Source: Nocardioides sp. 1609 (GTDB lineage Bacteria > Actinomycetota > Actinomycetes > Propionibacteriales > Nocardioidaceae). From it: 64,000 nucleotides of DNA. The notes beneath the pieces were generated by a model. That model had not been told where the DNA came from. It searched no databases and saw only the letters and a list, made by a program, of their open reading frames with translations. Positions 52,038 to 63,489 of the stretch are shown one piece after another. The DNA lies in NCBI RefSeq assembly GCF_004522105.1, contig NZ_SPUJ01000001.1:558001-622000 (forward strand). The letters are read 5' to 3'. The translations under genes and the position numbers were made by a program. Position 1 is the first letter of the stretch; every line of letters begins with the position of its first letter.

Positions 52038-52902
52038 CCCCCGCCAGCACGTCCCGCATCGCCGCGGTCGGTTCGGTCGATCGACCCGTGTCGGGGTCGT
52101 AGAAGACCAGCGTCACCCGGGAGCGGGCGAGCAGGGTCTCGCCGTCGGCGATCTCCGACTCGAGGGTCATCGAGCGGGTGCCGACCCGGGCGATCTCGGC
52201 CCACACGTCGTACGGCTCCGGGCGCAGCAGGATCGGGCGCCGGTAGTCGACGTCGGTCTGGACGACGACGAACCCCGGTCCCGACTCGGCGGCGGCGGTG
52301 CCGCGGGTCAGGTCGTCCATCAGGCGGACCCGGGACTCCTGGAAGTACTCGAAGTACTTCACGTTGTTGACGTGGCGGTAGACGTCGACGTCGGAGAACC
52401 GGACGTGCAGCGGGTAGCGGTGCCCCACCGTCCGGTCGACCGACGGGAGCGGCGCGGCGGGGATCCCGATGGCCGGCTCGACGTACGGCTCGAGCGTGGC
52501 GCGCTCGTCCGGGCGCAGGCGGCGCGGCCGCTCGGTCTCGAACACGTACGGCGTCAGGAGGGTGGTCGCCCGGAGGTAGACGTGCCGCCCGCCGTCGCTG
52601 CCGGGATCGTCGTGGAAGACCTCGTAGGCCATCGTGAACGACGCGGCCCGCACCTCGGTGACCCAGCACTCGATGCTCACCGGACGCAGCGTGAGGGTCA
52701 GCGGCGCGAGGTAGGTCACCTCGTGCCGGACGACGACGACGCCGTCGGCGAGGTCGTCCTGGACCCCGGCCGGGGCCGGGAACAGCGAGCGCATCAGGTC
52801 GACCCGCGCCTCCTGGAGGTAGTCGACGTACACGACGTTGTTGACGTGGCCCAGCAGGTCGAGGTCGGCCCACCGCATCGGGCACTGGTACAGGTGGCGC
52901 AC
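52021..52902 (-). CDS. Double-hotdog acyl-CoA thioesterase
   Basis: 293 aa made of two 4HBT hotdog domains. Each begins with the active-site segment: MRWADLDLLGHVNNVVYVDYLQEARVDLM (about 9-37) and VRFSDVDVYRHVNNVKYFEYFQESRVRLM (about 170-198), both keeping the catalytic Asp. The tandem arrangement lets a single chain form the dimer-like fold. It hydrolyses acyl-CoA of unknown chain length. Mycobacterial counterparts sit in the same neighbourhood. It is divergent from the thiolase gene, with 95 bp between starts. Confidence 0.9.
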   Translation of the reverse strand: MRHLYQCPMRWADLDLLGHVNNVVYVDYLQEARVDLMRSLFPAPAGVQDDLADGVVVVRHEVTYLAPLTLTLRPVSIECWVTEVRAASFTMAYEVFHDDPGSDGGRHVYLRATTLLTPYVFETERPRRLRPDERATLEPYVEPAIGIPAAPLPSVDRTVGHRYPLHVRFSDVDVYRHVNNVKYFEYFQESRVRLMDDLTRGTAAAESGPGFVVVQTDVDYRRPILLRPEPYDVWAEIARVGTRSMTLESEIADGETLLARSRVTLVFYDPDTGRSTEPTAAMRDVLAGATRTS

Positions 52903-52997
52903 GTCCTCAGTCTGCCCCTCCGCGACCGCGGGCGGTCGGGGCGGTGTCCTATCGTGCAGGGAGATCGCCCCTCGCCCCTCGAGAACCGGAGCTCCGC

Positions 52998-54212
52998 ATG
53001 CCCGAAGCCGTCATCGTCTCAGCCACCCGGTCCCCGATCGGGCGTGCCAACAAGGGGTCCCTGAAGGACCTGCGTCCCGACGACCTGACCGCGACCATCG
53101 TGCGCGCCGCGCTCGACAAGATCCCGGCGCTCGACCCGCACACCGTCGACGACCTGTACCTCGGCTGCGGCCTGCCCGGCGGGGAGTCCGGCAACAACAT
53201 GGGCCGGATCGTCAACGTCCTCAACGGCATGGACGACGTCCCCGGCGCCACGATCACCCGCTACTGCGCGTCCTCGGTCCAGACGACCCGGATGGCGTTC
53301 CACGCGATCAAGGCCGGCGAGGGCGACGTCTTCATCTCCGCCGGCGTCGAGATGGTCTCCCGCTTCGCCAAGGGCACCTCCGACCACTGGCCCGACACGC
53401 AGAACCCCGTCTTCGCGGAGGCCCAGGCCCGCACCGTGAAGACCGCCGAGGGCGGTGTCGACTGGCACGACCCGCGCGAGGACGGCGCCCTGCCCGACGC
53501 CTACGTCGCGATGGGCCAGACCGCGGAGAACGTCGCCCGGATGCGCGGGCTCTCGCGCCAGGAGCTCGACGAGTTCGGCGTCCGCTCCCAGAACCTCGCC
53601 GAGAAGGCCATTAACGACGGCTTCTGGGCCCGCGAGATCACCCCCGTGACCGCGCCCGACGGCACGGTCGTCACCGCCGACGACGGCCCCCGCGCCGGCG
53701 TCACCTACGAGGCCGCGTCCCAGCTGCAGCCGGTCTTCCGGCCCGACGGCGTCGTCACCGCCGGCAACTGCTGCCCGCTCAACGACGGCGCCGCCGCCGT
53801 CGTCGTCATGTCCGACACCCGGGCGGCCGAGCTCGGACTCACCCCGCTGGCCCGGATCGTCTCCACCGGCGTGTCCGGCCTGTCGCCGGAGATCATGGGG
53901 CTCGGCCCGGTCGAGGCGACCAGGAACGCCCTCAGGTACGCCGGCATGAGCATCGGCGACATCGACCTCGTCGAGATCAACGAGGCGTTCGCCGCCCAGG
54001 TCGTGCCGTCCTACCAGGACCTCGGCATCGACCTCGACCGGCTCAACGTCAACGGCGGCGCCATCGCCGTCGGCCACCCCTTCGGCATGACCGGCGCGCG
54101 TCTGCAGAACACAATGCTGAACAGCCTCGACTGGCACGACAAGACCACCGGCCTGATCACCATGTGCGTCGGCGGCGGGCAGGGCATGGCACTGATCCTC
54201 GAGCGGATGTAG
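52998..54212 (+). CDS. Acetyl-CoA C-acyltransferase (thiolase)
   Basis: 404 aa. Acylated Cys90 in RYCASSVQTTRMA, the EINEAFAAQ block, His in GGAIAVGHPFGMTGAR and the second Cys in MCVGGGQGMA are all present. Degradative or biosynthetic thiolase; chain length cannot be judged. A CGGAG sequence precedes the ATG. Next to a thioesterase and upstream of a MarR regulator, it may be part of local control of fatty-acid metabolism. The 146-bp gap after it shows nothing clear. Confidence 0.94.
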   Translation: MPEAVIVSATRSPIGRANKGSLKDLRPDDLTATIVRAALDKIPALDPHTVDDLYLGCGLPGGESGNNMGRIVNVLNGMDDVPGATITRYCASSVQTTRMAFHAIKAGEGDVFISAGVEMVSRFAKGTSDHWPDTQNPVFAEAQARTVKTAEGGVDWHDPREDGALPDAYVAMGQTAENVARMRGLSRQELDEFGVRSQNLAEKAINDGFWAREITPVTAPDGTVVTADDGPRAGVTYEAASQLQPVFRPDGVVTAGNCCPLNDGAAAVVVMSDTRAAELGLTPLARIVSTGVSGLSPEIMGLGPVEATRNALRYAGMSIGDIDLVEINEAFAAQVVPSYQDLGIDLDRLNVNGGAIAVGHPFGMTGARLQNTMLNSLDWHDKTTGLITMCVGGGQGMALILERM

Positions 54213-54358
54213 TCGGCGCTGCGCGGCCCCGCCGCCGCGTGGCGCGATGCCGTCCACCGCGGCTCGCGCCCCATCGGACGACCGGTGTCCTGCTGGCCAG
54301 GGCGCCCGGGTCACCCGGCCGTAGGGGTCGCGAGAACCCGGAAGCCTAGACTCAGCGG

Positions 54359-54856
54359 GTGGCCGCCCAGTTCCCGATCCGTCCCGAACCGCGCTGGCTC
54401 GACGCGGACCAGCAGGTCGCGTGGCGCGCCCTCGTCCTCGGCACGACGCTGCTCTTCGACCGACTCGACGACGACCTGCGCCGCCACCACGGCGTCTCGC
54501 TGGTCGAGTACGAGATCCTGGTGCGGCTCTCCGAGCGGGACGGGCAGATGAGGATGGCACAGCTGGCGCAGTCGCTCGCCCACAGCCGGAGCCGGGTCAC
54601 CCACACCATCAAGCGGATGGAGACGGCCGAGCTCGTCACCCGCACCAGCTCCGCCGACGACGGGCGCGGCGTGGTCGCGGTGATGACCGAGCGCGGCCGA
54701 CTGCTGCTCGAGAACGTCGCCCCCACCCACGTGAACGGGGTCCGCGACCACATCGTCGACCTCGCCGACCCCGACGACTTCGACGCGCTCGGCCGGGTGA
54801 TGAACACCGTCGCCGACCACCTCATCACCGCCCACCCGGACATGGAGATCCGCTAG
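54359..54856 (+). CDS. MarR-family transcriptional regulator
   Basis: 165 aa. Winged helix-turn-helix at about residues 45-110 (VSLVEYEILVRLSERDGQMRMAQLAQSLAHSRSRVTHTIKRME, then RTSSADDGRGVVAVMTERG). Dimerisation helices lie at both ends. GTG start with a TAGACT box 6 nt upstream, a clear leaderless arrangement. The target is unknown; the adjacent thiolase is a candidate but no inverted repeat was seen between them. Confidence 0.92.
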   Translation: MAAQFPIRPEPRWLDADQQVAWRALVLGTTLLFDRLDDDLRRHHGVSLVEYEILVRLSERDGQMRMAQLAQSLAHSRSRVTHTIKRMETAELVTRTSSADDGRGVVAVMTERGRLLLENVAPTHVNGVRDHIVDLADPDDFDALGRVMNTVADHLITAHPDMEIR

Positions 54857-54941
54857 CGGGTCGCGCGGGCACGACGACGGGCGAGCGCCCCCGGGAAGGT
54901 AGCCGAGGACGCGCGCCCGCGTCGCGACGAGCAGGTGGGTG

Positions 54942-56624
<1,683 letters not shown>

Positions 56625-56708
56625 AATCGACGAGCCTAGTGCCGCACGACCGACGTCGCCCGTCCGGGTCGGGCCGGCCGCGCGGACGCGCCCGACCCGA
56701 CCGGGCCC

Positions 56709-57164
56709 TCACGCGGCCGGCGCCTCCTGCTCGCCCGCACCGCCCGCCGGGGCACCCACCGGCGCACCCACCGGAGCACCCGCCGGCGCACCGGCGTCGG
56801 GCCGGGCGGCACGGGTGAACGACGACGTGCCGCGGGTCAGGTCGTGCCCGACGGCCAGCGCGTCGACCTCGACCTCGATCGTCTCGGTGCCGGACCTGCC
56901 GACGTAGGGGCGCATGTTGATCCGCCCGGTGACCACGACCGGGTCGCCCCGGCGCAGCGACGCCGCACAGTGCTCGGCGAGCGCCCGCCACACGTTCACC
57001 GTGTACCACTGGGTGGGCGCGTCGACCCACTCCCCCGTGCGCCGCGACAGCCGTCGTGGGGTACACGCCACCCGGAAGCTCGTGACCGGGACGTCACCAG
57101 CCCGCCGCAGCACCACGTCGCCGCCCACCCAGCCCTGCAGGGTCACCGTCGTCTCGTTGGACAT
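56709..57164 (-). CDS. Single-stranded DNA-binding protein-like OB-fold protein
   Basis: 151 aa. The OB fold spans about residues 5-110 (TVTLQGWVGGDVVLRRAGDVPVTSFRVACTPRR, then TQWYTVNVWRALAEHCAASLRRGDPVVVTGRI). The C-terminal tail is a Pro/Ala/Gly repeat (APAGAPVGAPVGAP) and lacks the acidic DDDIPF-like tip of replicative SSB, so this is a paralogue of the Rv2478c type rather than the main SSB. The start is the ATG giving MSNETTV. Confidence 0.85.
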   Translation of the reverse strand: MSNETTVTLQGWVGGDVVLRRAGDVPVTSFRVACTPRRLSRRTGEWVDAPTQWYTVNVWRALAEHCAASLRRGDPVVVTGRINMRPYVGRSGTETIEVEVDALAVGHDLTRGTSSFTRAARPDAGAPAGAPVGAPVGAPAGGAGEQEAPAA

Positions 57165-57293
57165 CTCCACGCTCCTCGCCTCGTCGGTCGTGCCCCTGTC
57201 GGGCACGGGACGAGCCAAGGCGCGACCACCGACAGGTCCGGCCGCGATCGACCGGGCCTGTGGACAACCCCGGTCGGGAGGTGCCTGTGGACG

Positions 57294-58955
57294 CTAGGTG
57301 GTCTTCTCGGGGTGGTCGAGCACGGCGGTGAGGTGCGTGCGCACCTGCGAGTACGCCGTGAGCTCGGTCGCGACCGGGGTGACGACGAGCTCGTCGACCG
57401 CGGCGTGGACCGCGTCGCGGAGCCGTTCGTCGGCGTCGCCGGCGCGGTCGCGGGCCAGCGTGGCGACCCGGAACCGGCAGAGGACGGCGAGCAGCACCCC
57501 GAGCACGAGCCCGCCGACCAGCAGGAGCACCGGCAGCGGGACGCCGGCGACCAGGTCGGCCTCGTCGGTGAGCGTGCCGCCCACGGCGAGGACACCGGTC
57601 CACACGGCTCCGGCGACGGCGGCGAGCAGGAGCAGCCACTGCAGCACCCGCACCGCGGCGACCCATCCGGGCAGTCGTCCGACGCCCAGGTCGGCGGCCC
57701 CGAGGTCGCGGTCGAGCCGGTCGCCCAGCTCGGGCAGACGGGCCGTCGACGCACGGTGCACGGCGGCGACCCACGGCGCACCCAGCCCGTCGGAGGCGTC
57801 GTCGGCCAGCGCGCGCACCTCGGCGTCGAGGCGGGCCCGCTGCACCGCGGCGGCCCGCGGCGTCGCCCGGGCGGTGCCGCTGAGCTCGGCGGCGGAGTCG
57901 CCGAGGTCGAGCCCGAGCTTGGCGAGGGGGTCGGGGCCGAGCCGCGAGAACGGCGCGAGCACCGGCCACGTCGTCGCGCGGCCGGCCCGGTGCCGGGTGG
58001 ACCGCTCGACGGCGTCGACCACGACCGGCACACCGGCGGCGTCGGCGATCGCGGCGTCGAGCTCGGCGACGCGCGCGGCCGGGAGCTCGCGCGGGGCTGC
58101 GGAGCCGGTGGCGACGTCCATCGCCTCGGCGGCCGCACGGAGGTCGGCCTCGATCCGTCCGACGGTCAGCTTCTTGGCCGCGACCCGCGAGGCGATCTCG
58201 GCGCGCAGCTCGTCGATCCCGATGTCGTGGCGCGCGCTGACGGCGTAGATCGGCACCGACTGGAGGCCGTCGAGGTCGAGCAGCCGCCGGACGTCGTCGA
58301 CCATCGACTGCCGGCGGTCGGCGGGGATGGTGTCGATGTGGTTGAGCACCACGACCATGACGCCGGCGTGGCTGCGCAGCGGCGCGAGGTAGCGGTCGTG
58401 GATCGCCGCGTCGGCGTACTTCTGGGGGTCGAGCACCCACACCAGCAGGTCGGCGAGCAGCACCAGGCGGTCGACCTCGAGGTGGTGGCTCACCTCGGTG
58501 GAGTCGTGGTCGGGCAGGTCCATCAGGACCACGCCCTCGAGGTCGCGGTCGGCCTTGCCGACGTCGAGCATCGAGTCGCGCATGGTCTGGTGCCGCGGCG
58601 GGATCCCGAGCCACTCGAGCAGGTCGGCGGCGCCGGCGCTTCCCCACACGCACGCGGTGGCCCAGGACGTCGTCGGGCGGCGCACGCCGGTGGAGGAGAG
58701 CTCGAGCCCCGTGAGGGCGTTGAACGTCGAGGACTTGCCCGAGCCGGTGGCCCCGGCGATCGCGACGACCGTGTGCTGCGCCGAGAGACGCAGCCGACCG
58801 GCGGCGCGCGCGGACGTGGTCGACGCGACGTCGACGACGTCGTCGTCGAGGCGGCCGCGAGCGGACGCCGCGGCCTGCTCCAGGCCCTCGATGCGCGCCC
58901 CGATGTCGGTGCCCCGCGTCACGAGCTGGCGGGCGCCTTCGAGCAGCGATGTCAC
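57294..58955 (-). CDS. Dynamin-like/YfjP-like membrane GTPase (second of pair)
   Basis: 553 aa. GTPase domain at about 50-210: G1 GATGSGKSSTFNAL, G3 DLPDHDS, G4 NHID (variant of NKxD), G2 region RRPTTS. A helical middle region follows and two adjacent membrane helices lie at about 405-460. It is probably attached to the inner membrane by the hairpin. The GTG start overlaps the end of the first GTPase (GTGA), so both are made together. Paired dynamin-like GTPases occur in actinomycetes and in Streptomyces DynA/DynB act at sporulation septa; a role in membrane remodelling is inferred. Confidence 0.85.
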   Translation of the reverse strand: MTSLLEGARQLVTRGTDIGARIEGLEQAAASARGRLDDDVVDVASTTSARAAGRLRLSAQHTVVAIAGATGSGKSSTFNALTGLELSSTGVRRPTTSWATACVWGSAGAADLLEWLGIPPRHQTMRDSMLDVGKADRDLEGVVLMDLPDHDSTEVSHHLEVDRLVLLADLLVWVLDPQKYADAAIHDRYLAPLRSHAGVMVVVLNHIDTIPADRRQSMVDDVRRLLDLDGLQSVPIYAVSARHDIGIDELRAEIASRVAAKKLTVGRIEADLRAAAEAMDVATGSAAPRELPAARVAELDAAIADAAGVPVVVDAVERSTRHRAGRATTWPVLAPFSRLGPDPLAKLGLDLGDSAAELSGTARATPRAAAVQRARLDAEVRALADDASDGLGAPWVAAVHRASTARLPELGDRLDRDLGAADLGVGRLPGWVAAVRVLQWLLLLAAVAGAVWTGVLAVGGTLTDEADLVAGVPLPVLLLVGGLVLGVLLAVLCRFRVATLARDRAGDADERLRDAVHAAVDELVVTPVATELTAYSQVRTHLTAVLDHPEKTT

Positions 58956-60799
58956 GACGTCATTCCAGGGGGGTTCTCTCCGGTGACGGCGTCCTCCTGG
59001 GACGCCTGGTAGCGCAGGTCGTCGACCCGGCGGGCCGCCCCGCGGAGCTTCTCGGCAGCGGCCGGCTCGAGCACCACGGCATCGACGAGCGAAAGATAGC
59101 GCGTCCGCTCGGTCTGCATCAGCCCACCGACGAGCCGGTCGAGCGCCCGGCGGGCGCGCTCGACGAGGGCACGCACGTCGTCGTCGCCGAAGACGGCGTC
59201 GAGCAGCCGTCGCGACGCGGACGCCGGACCGGACGTCTCCGACGCGGCCGTGTCGGCGTCGGGCGTGAAGACCTCGACCATCAGCGCGACCGAGAGGCCG
59301 CTGACGCCGAAGGCGAGGAACCGTGCCGACGTCCGCTTGTCGGCGCCCTCGCGGCGGACCAGGTCGTTGACGTCGTCCTGCCACTCGCGCACCGCCCGCT
59401 CGGCGCGACGGCGCAGGTCGCGGGAGGTGCGGGTGAGGTCGCCGGGTGCCCCGGCGAGCAGGGCGGCACCGTGCGGCTGGGCACTCCACGCCTCGTGGGC
59501 GCGCGCGGCCGCGGACTCCGCGTGCTCCAGCACCAGCGTCTGGAGCGCGGCGTCGATCGCGACGGTGACCCGCTCGGCCTGCTGCGGCTTGCCCTTGATG
59601 GTGTTGACCAGGCGCTCGCGCAGCCCACCGACCCGGGTGTCGAGGGAGCGCAGCAGGTCGCCGCTGCCGACGAACTCCTCCCAGCGGGCCTGCAGGTCAC
59701 CGCGGACCAGGCCGCCGTCGCCGAGGGCCGCGGCGAGCGTCGCGGTCGCGTCGTCGTAGACCGCGTCGACGTCGTCCTTGAGGGCGAGCGCGACGCCACC
59801 CTGCGCCGCGCAGGCGTCGGCGACGGCGTGGATGCGGTGGGTGATCGCGCGGACGGCGCCGCCGAGCGTGCGGCGCACGACCTCGGTCCGGGCGTCGATG
59901 TCGTCGGCGAGGGACTCCAGCCACGACCGGACGTCGGCGACGTGGTGCGCGGGCAGCAACCCGTCGTCGTCGACGGTGCCCTCGGCGACGACGAACAGCG
60001 GCGAGTCCTTCAGCCCGCGACTCGCCAGCATCCGGGCGAGGTGGGTCGAGACGGTCTGGACCGCCTCGTCGGGGGTGCGGTCGAGGATGATCGCGACCGC
60101 GGTCGAACGCTCCGCGGCGCGCCGCAGGAACTCCCACGGCACCTGGTCGGCGTAGCGCGCGGCGGAGGTGACGAACAGCCAGAGGTCGGCCGCCGCCATC
60201 AGCTCGGCGGCGAGCAGCCGGTTGCGCTCCTCGACGGAGTCGACGTCGGGGGCGTCGAGGATCGCCAGGCCCGGCGGCACCGACGCCGAGGCCACCAGCT
60301 GGAGCGAGTCGGGGTCGTCGGTGGTGTGGTCGACCCGGACGAGACCGGGCAGCAACCGGTCCTGGCCGAACCAGTGCGCGTCGTCGGGGTGGTGCACCAG
60401 GACGGGCGACCGGGTCGTCGGGCGGAGCACCCCGGACGTCGTCACCCGCTCGCCGACGAGCGAGTTGACCAGCGTCGACTTGCCGGCGCCGGTCGAGCCG
60501 CCGACGACCGCGAGCAGCGGGGCCTCGAGGGTCATCAGGCGCGGGATCAGGTAGTCCTCGAGCTGGTCGATCATCTCGCCGCGGCTGGTCCGTGCCTCGG
60601 CGACGCCGGGGAGGTCGAGCGGCAGGGCCGCCGCGACCAGCGACTGGCGCAGCCGGACCAGCGCGGTCACCATCGCGGCGTCGCGCTTGTCCTGGAGCCT
60701 GGTCGAGGCCGCGTCGGGCCCGCCCGACCTGCTCGACGTGTCGGGCCCGCCGTGCCGGCCGGACTTGCCGGCGGCTGGGTCGGTGCTGGGGGGTGTCAT
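58952..60799 (-). CDS. Dynamin-like GTPase (first of pair)
   Basis: 615 aa. G1 GGSTGAGKSTLVNSL (near 105-119), G2 RPTTRSP, G3 DAPDVDS and a G4-like segment DRTPDE where the usual NKxD is not kept. The C-terminal half (about 300-600) is helical with several predicted coiled-coil stretches, and only one weak hydrophobic segment (FLAFGVSGLSVALMVEVF). It is coupled upstream to the PrsW-like gene (ATGA overlap) and downstream to the second GTPase (GTGA). The two may form a heteromeric membrane coat. A Gly/Ser-rich N-terminus of about 30 residues precedes the domain. Confidence 0.85.
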   Translation of the reverse strand: MTPPSTDPAAGKSGRHGGPDTSSRSGGPDAASTRLQDKRDAAMVTALVRLRQSLVAAALPLDLPGVAEARTSRGEMIDQLEDYLIPRLMTLEAPLLAVVGGSTGAGKSTLVNSLVGERVTTSGVLRPTTRSPVLVHHPDDAHWFGQDRLLPGLVRVDHTTDDPDSLQLVASASVPPGLAILDAPDVDSVEERNRLLAAELMAAADLWLFVTSAARYADQVPWEFLRRAAERSTAVAIILDRTPDEAVQTVSTHLARMLASRGLKDSPLFVVAEGTVDDDGLLPAHHVADVRSWLESLADDIDARTEVVRRTLGGAVRAITHRIHAVADACAAQGGVALALKDDVDAVYDDATATLAAALGDGGLVRGDLQARWEEFVGSGDLLRSLDTRVGGLRERLVNTIKGKPQQAERVTVAIDAALQTLVLEHAESAAARAHEAWSAQPHGAALLAGAPGDLTRTSRDLRRRAERAVREWQDDVNDLVRREGADKRTSARFLAFGVSGLSVALMVEVFTPDADTAASETSGPASASRRLLDAVFGDDDVRALVERARRALDRLVGGLMQTERTRYLSLVDAVVLEPAAAEKLRGAARRVDDLRYQASQEDAVTGENPPGMTS

Positions 60800-61917
60800 G
60801 CCGTGGGAACCACCTGTCCGGGGAACGCGACGTGGGGGCGGACGGCGCGGATCCGGTCGACGTGCTCGGCGCCGCGCACCTGCCAGTCGTGGGGAGCGGT
60901 GCCGCGCAGCAGCCGGTGGTGGAGGAAGCCGAGCTCGATGAGCGCCTGCTGGTAGTCGGCCACGGACTGCTCGGCCTCGCGCCCACCGGTGCGCCGGGCG
61001 TGCTGCCGGGCCGCGCGCCGGGCACGGAGGTCGACGACCCAGCCGATGTCGGTGGCCGGGATCAGCCCGCGGCGGGCGGCGTCCTGGAGGGCGGCGGTGA
61101 GGATGGTGGCCTCCGAGCGGCGGGCCCAGAGTGCGAGGGCCGCGATGCCGAGCAGCGCGGGCACCATCAGGACGGCGTAGACCAGGGCGTTGCCGGCCGG
61201 GCCGAAGATCGTCGAGGCGTTCCAGAGGCCGTGGGCGAGGACGGCGAGCAGGAACCCGCCGACCGGCGCCAGCGTCCGGACCGACCGGCTGCGCGAGGCC
61301 ACCGCGATCCCGATGCCGATGCCGGTGAAGGCGGTGAAGAGGGGGTGCGCGAACGGGCTGACGACGCAGCGCAGCAGGAACGTCGTGGTCACGCCGGCGA
61401 CCCCGCCGGGACCCACCCCGTCGGTGCCGTCGTAGGCGGCGGAGAGGTAGAGGACGTTCTCGGTGAAGGCGAACCCGACGCCGACCAGGCCGGCGTAGAC
61501 GATGCCGTCGAGGACGCCGTCGATCTCGTGCCGGCGCCACCACAGCAGCAGGAAGAGGAACAGGCCCTTGCCGGCCTCCTCGGTCACCGGCGCGACGACG
61601 GCCAGGGACACGTGGTCGGTGACCGGTCCGAACAGGCCGCCGATGCCACCCACGACGACCGCGATCGCCGTCGCGGCGCAGGCGCCCCACAGGAGCGCGT
61701 TGACCAGCAGCCGGACCGGCTCGGGCTCGTAGCGGTCGAGCCACACGAAGCACGCCACGAGCGGGACGACGGGCAGCGCGGCGAGCAGCGTCGCGACGAG
61801 CACCACCGACGGCGCGCCGGACAGGGCGAGCATGGCCAGCATCGTGAGGGCACCGAGCACCACCGTCACGCTCACGACCAGCGTGAACGCGAGGCTGTCG
61901 TGACGGCGGCCGGGCAT
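60796..61917 (-). CDS. PrsW-family intramembrane protease-like protein
   Basis: 373 aa with about eight membrane helices. Conserved acidic/His motifs are present: PVTEEAGKG (two Glu), FAFTENVLY, HPLFTAFTG and HGLWNA. PrsW proteins cut membrane anti-sigma factors; in actinomycetes substrates are unknown. The C-terminal 90 residues are cytoplasmic. A TAGGCT box 6 nt before the ATG suggests leaderless expression. First gene of a three-gene operon with the two dynamin-like GTPases, which ties membrane proteolysis to membrane remodelling. Confidence 0.9.
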   Translation of the reverse strand: MPGRRHDSLAFTLVVSVTVVLGALTMLAMLALSGAPSVVLVATLLAALPVVPLVACFVWLDRYEPEPVRLLVNALLWGACAATAIAVVVGGIGGLFGPVTDHVSLAVVAPVTEEAGKGLFLFLLLWWRRHEIDGVLDGIVYAGLVGVGFAFTENVLYLSAAYDGTDGVGPGGVAGVTTTFLLRCVVSPFAHPLFTAFTGIGIGIAVASRSRSVRTLAPVGGFLLAVLAHGLWNASTIFGPAGNALVYAVLMVPALLGIAALALWARRSEATILTAALQDAARRGLIPATDIGWVVDLRARRAARQHARRTGGREAEQSVADYQQALIELGFLHHRLLRGTAPHDWQVRGAEHVDRIRAVRPHVAFPGQVVPTA

Positions 61918-61996
61918 GGGGCAAGCCTATCGGCAGGGGCCGGTCGACCCACGTTCGGCGGACGCCGGGCGACCCGCCCGGCGTAGAGTCGGCGGG

Positions 61997-63421
61997 GTGA
62001 GCGACCAGACCACACCAGACGACCAGGACGCGTTCCACACCGAGTCGCACGACCCGGCGGTGCCGGAGGCCTACTCCGCCTTCATGCGGCAGGGATGGGG
62101 CGACCAGGACAGCGACGTCCCGCGCCGCTCCGGCGCCGACCGGGCCGCCGAACGGCGGGCCCGCCTGGCCGCGCTGTTCCCGGGCGAGCGGCTGGTGCTG
62201 CCCGGCGGCGGCTACAAGGTGCGTTCCTACGACACCGACTACCGGTTCCGGGTCGACACCGCCCACGTCTACCTCACCGGCAACCAGACCTCCGACGCCG
62301 TCCTGGTCCTCGACGACGGCGAGGCCGTGCTCTACGCCCGGCCGCGCTCGGGGCGCGACACCGACGAGTTCTTCCGCGACCGCCAGTACGGCCAGCTGTG
62401 GGTGGGCAAGCGGCCCTCGCTGAGCGAGCTCTCGGCGTCCCTCGGGCTGCCGGTCCGCCACATCGACCACCTCCAGGACGCCCTCTCGGGCTCGGGCAAG
62501 ACCCGGGTCCACCGCGGTGTCTCGCTCGCGGTCGACCGCTCGGTGCCCGTCGACCGCACCCGCGACGACGAGCTCGCCCGGGTAGTCTCCGAGATGCGCC
62601 TGGTCAAGGACGACTGGGAGGTCGCCCAGCTGCAGGAGGCGTGCGACATCACCGCGCTCGGCTTCGGCGACTCCGTCGCCGAGTGGGACCGGGTCCTCGA
62701 GTTCGGCGAGCGCTGGATCGAGGGCACCTTCTTCCGTCGTGCCCGGGCGATGGGCAACGACATCGGCTACGACTCGATCGTCGGCGGAGGCTCGCACGCC
62801 ACGACGCTGCACTGGATCGACAACGACGGCCCGATCACGCCGGGCAGCCTCGTGCTGCTCGACATGGGGGTGGAGGCGCGCAGCCTCTACACCGCCGACG
62901 TCACCCGCACCCTGCCGGTCGACGGCCGCTACACCTCGCTCCAGCGCGACCTGTACGACCTCGTGCTGGCGGCCCAGGACGCCGGCATCGAGGCCTGCCG
63001 TCCGGGACTGCCCTTCGCCGGCACCCACGAGGCCGCGATGACCGTGCTGGCCCACGGGCTCGACGCGATGGGCCTGCTGCCGGTCTCCGCCGAGGAGGCC
63101 CTCGACCCGGAGTCGAAGGTCTACAGCCGGTGGACGCTGCACGGCACCAGCCACATGCTCGGCCTCGACGTCCACGACTGCGGCCAGGCCGCGCCCGAGT
63201 CCTACAAGGGCGCGCTCCTCGAGCCGGGCATGGTGCTCACCGTCGAGCCCGGCCTGTACTTCCAGGACGACGACCTGCTGGTGCCCGAGGAGCTGCGCGG
63301 GATCGGCATCCGGATCGAGGACGACCTGCTCGTCACCGCCGACGGTGCGACCAACCTCTCCGCCTCGCTGCCCCGCACGGCGGTCGACGTCGAGGCGTGG
63401 ATGGACGCGCACCGGCGCTGA
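61997..63421 (+). CDS. pepP: Xaa-Pro aminopeptidase (aminopeptidase P)
   Basis: 474 aa. The N-terminal AMP_N domain (about 20-190) is followed by the pita-bread domain with dinuclear metal ligands: Asp in LLDMGVEARSLYTADVTRT (two Asp), His in GTSHMLGLDVHD, Glu in TVEPGLY and Glu in GIRIEDD. It removes N-terminal residues before proline in the cytosol. GTG start with a TAGAGT box 7 nt upstream; leaderless. It is divergent from the PrsW operon with 79 bp between starts. Confidence 0.94.
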   Translation: MSDQTTPDDQDAFHTESHDPAVPEAYSAFMRQGWGDQDSDVPRRSGADRAAERRARLAALFPGERLVLPGGGYKVRSYDTDYRFRVDTAHVYLTGNQTSDAVLVLDDGEAVLYARPRSGRDTDEFFRDRQYGQLWVGKRPSLSELSASLGLPVRHIDHLQDALSGSGKTRVHRGVSLAVDRSVPVDRTRDDELARVVSEMRLVKDDWEVAQLQEACDITALGFGDSVAEWDRVLEFGERWIEGTFFRRARAMGNDIGYDSIVGGGSHATTLHWIDNDGPITPGSLVLLDMGVEARSLYTADVTRTLPVDGRYTSLQRDLYDLVLAAQDAGIEACRPGLPFAGTHEAAMTVLAHGLDAMGLLPVSAEEALDPESKVYSRWTLHGTSHMLGLDVHDCGQAAPESYKGALLEPGMVLTVEPGLYFQDDDLLVPEELRGIGIRIEDDLLVTADGATNLSASLPRTAVDVEAWMDAHRR

Positions 63422-63489
63422 GGTCCCCGCCTGCCGCACCCTCTGGCGCGGCGCCTCGACGGGTCAGCACGACGGCTCGGCGCGGCGGC

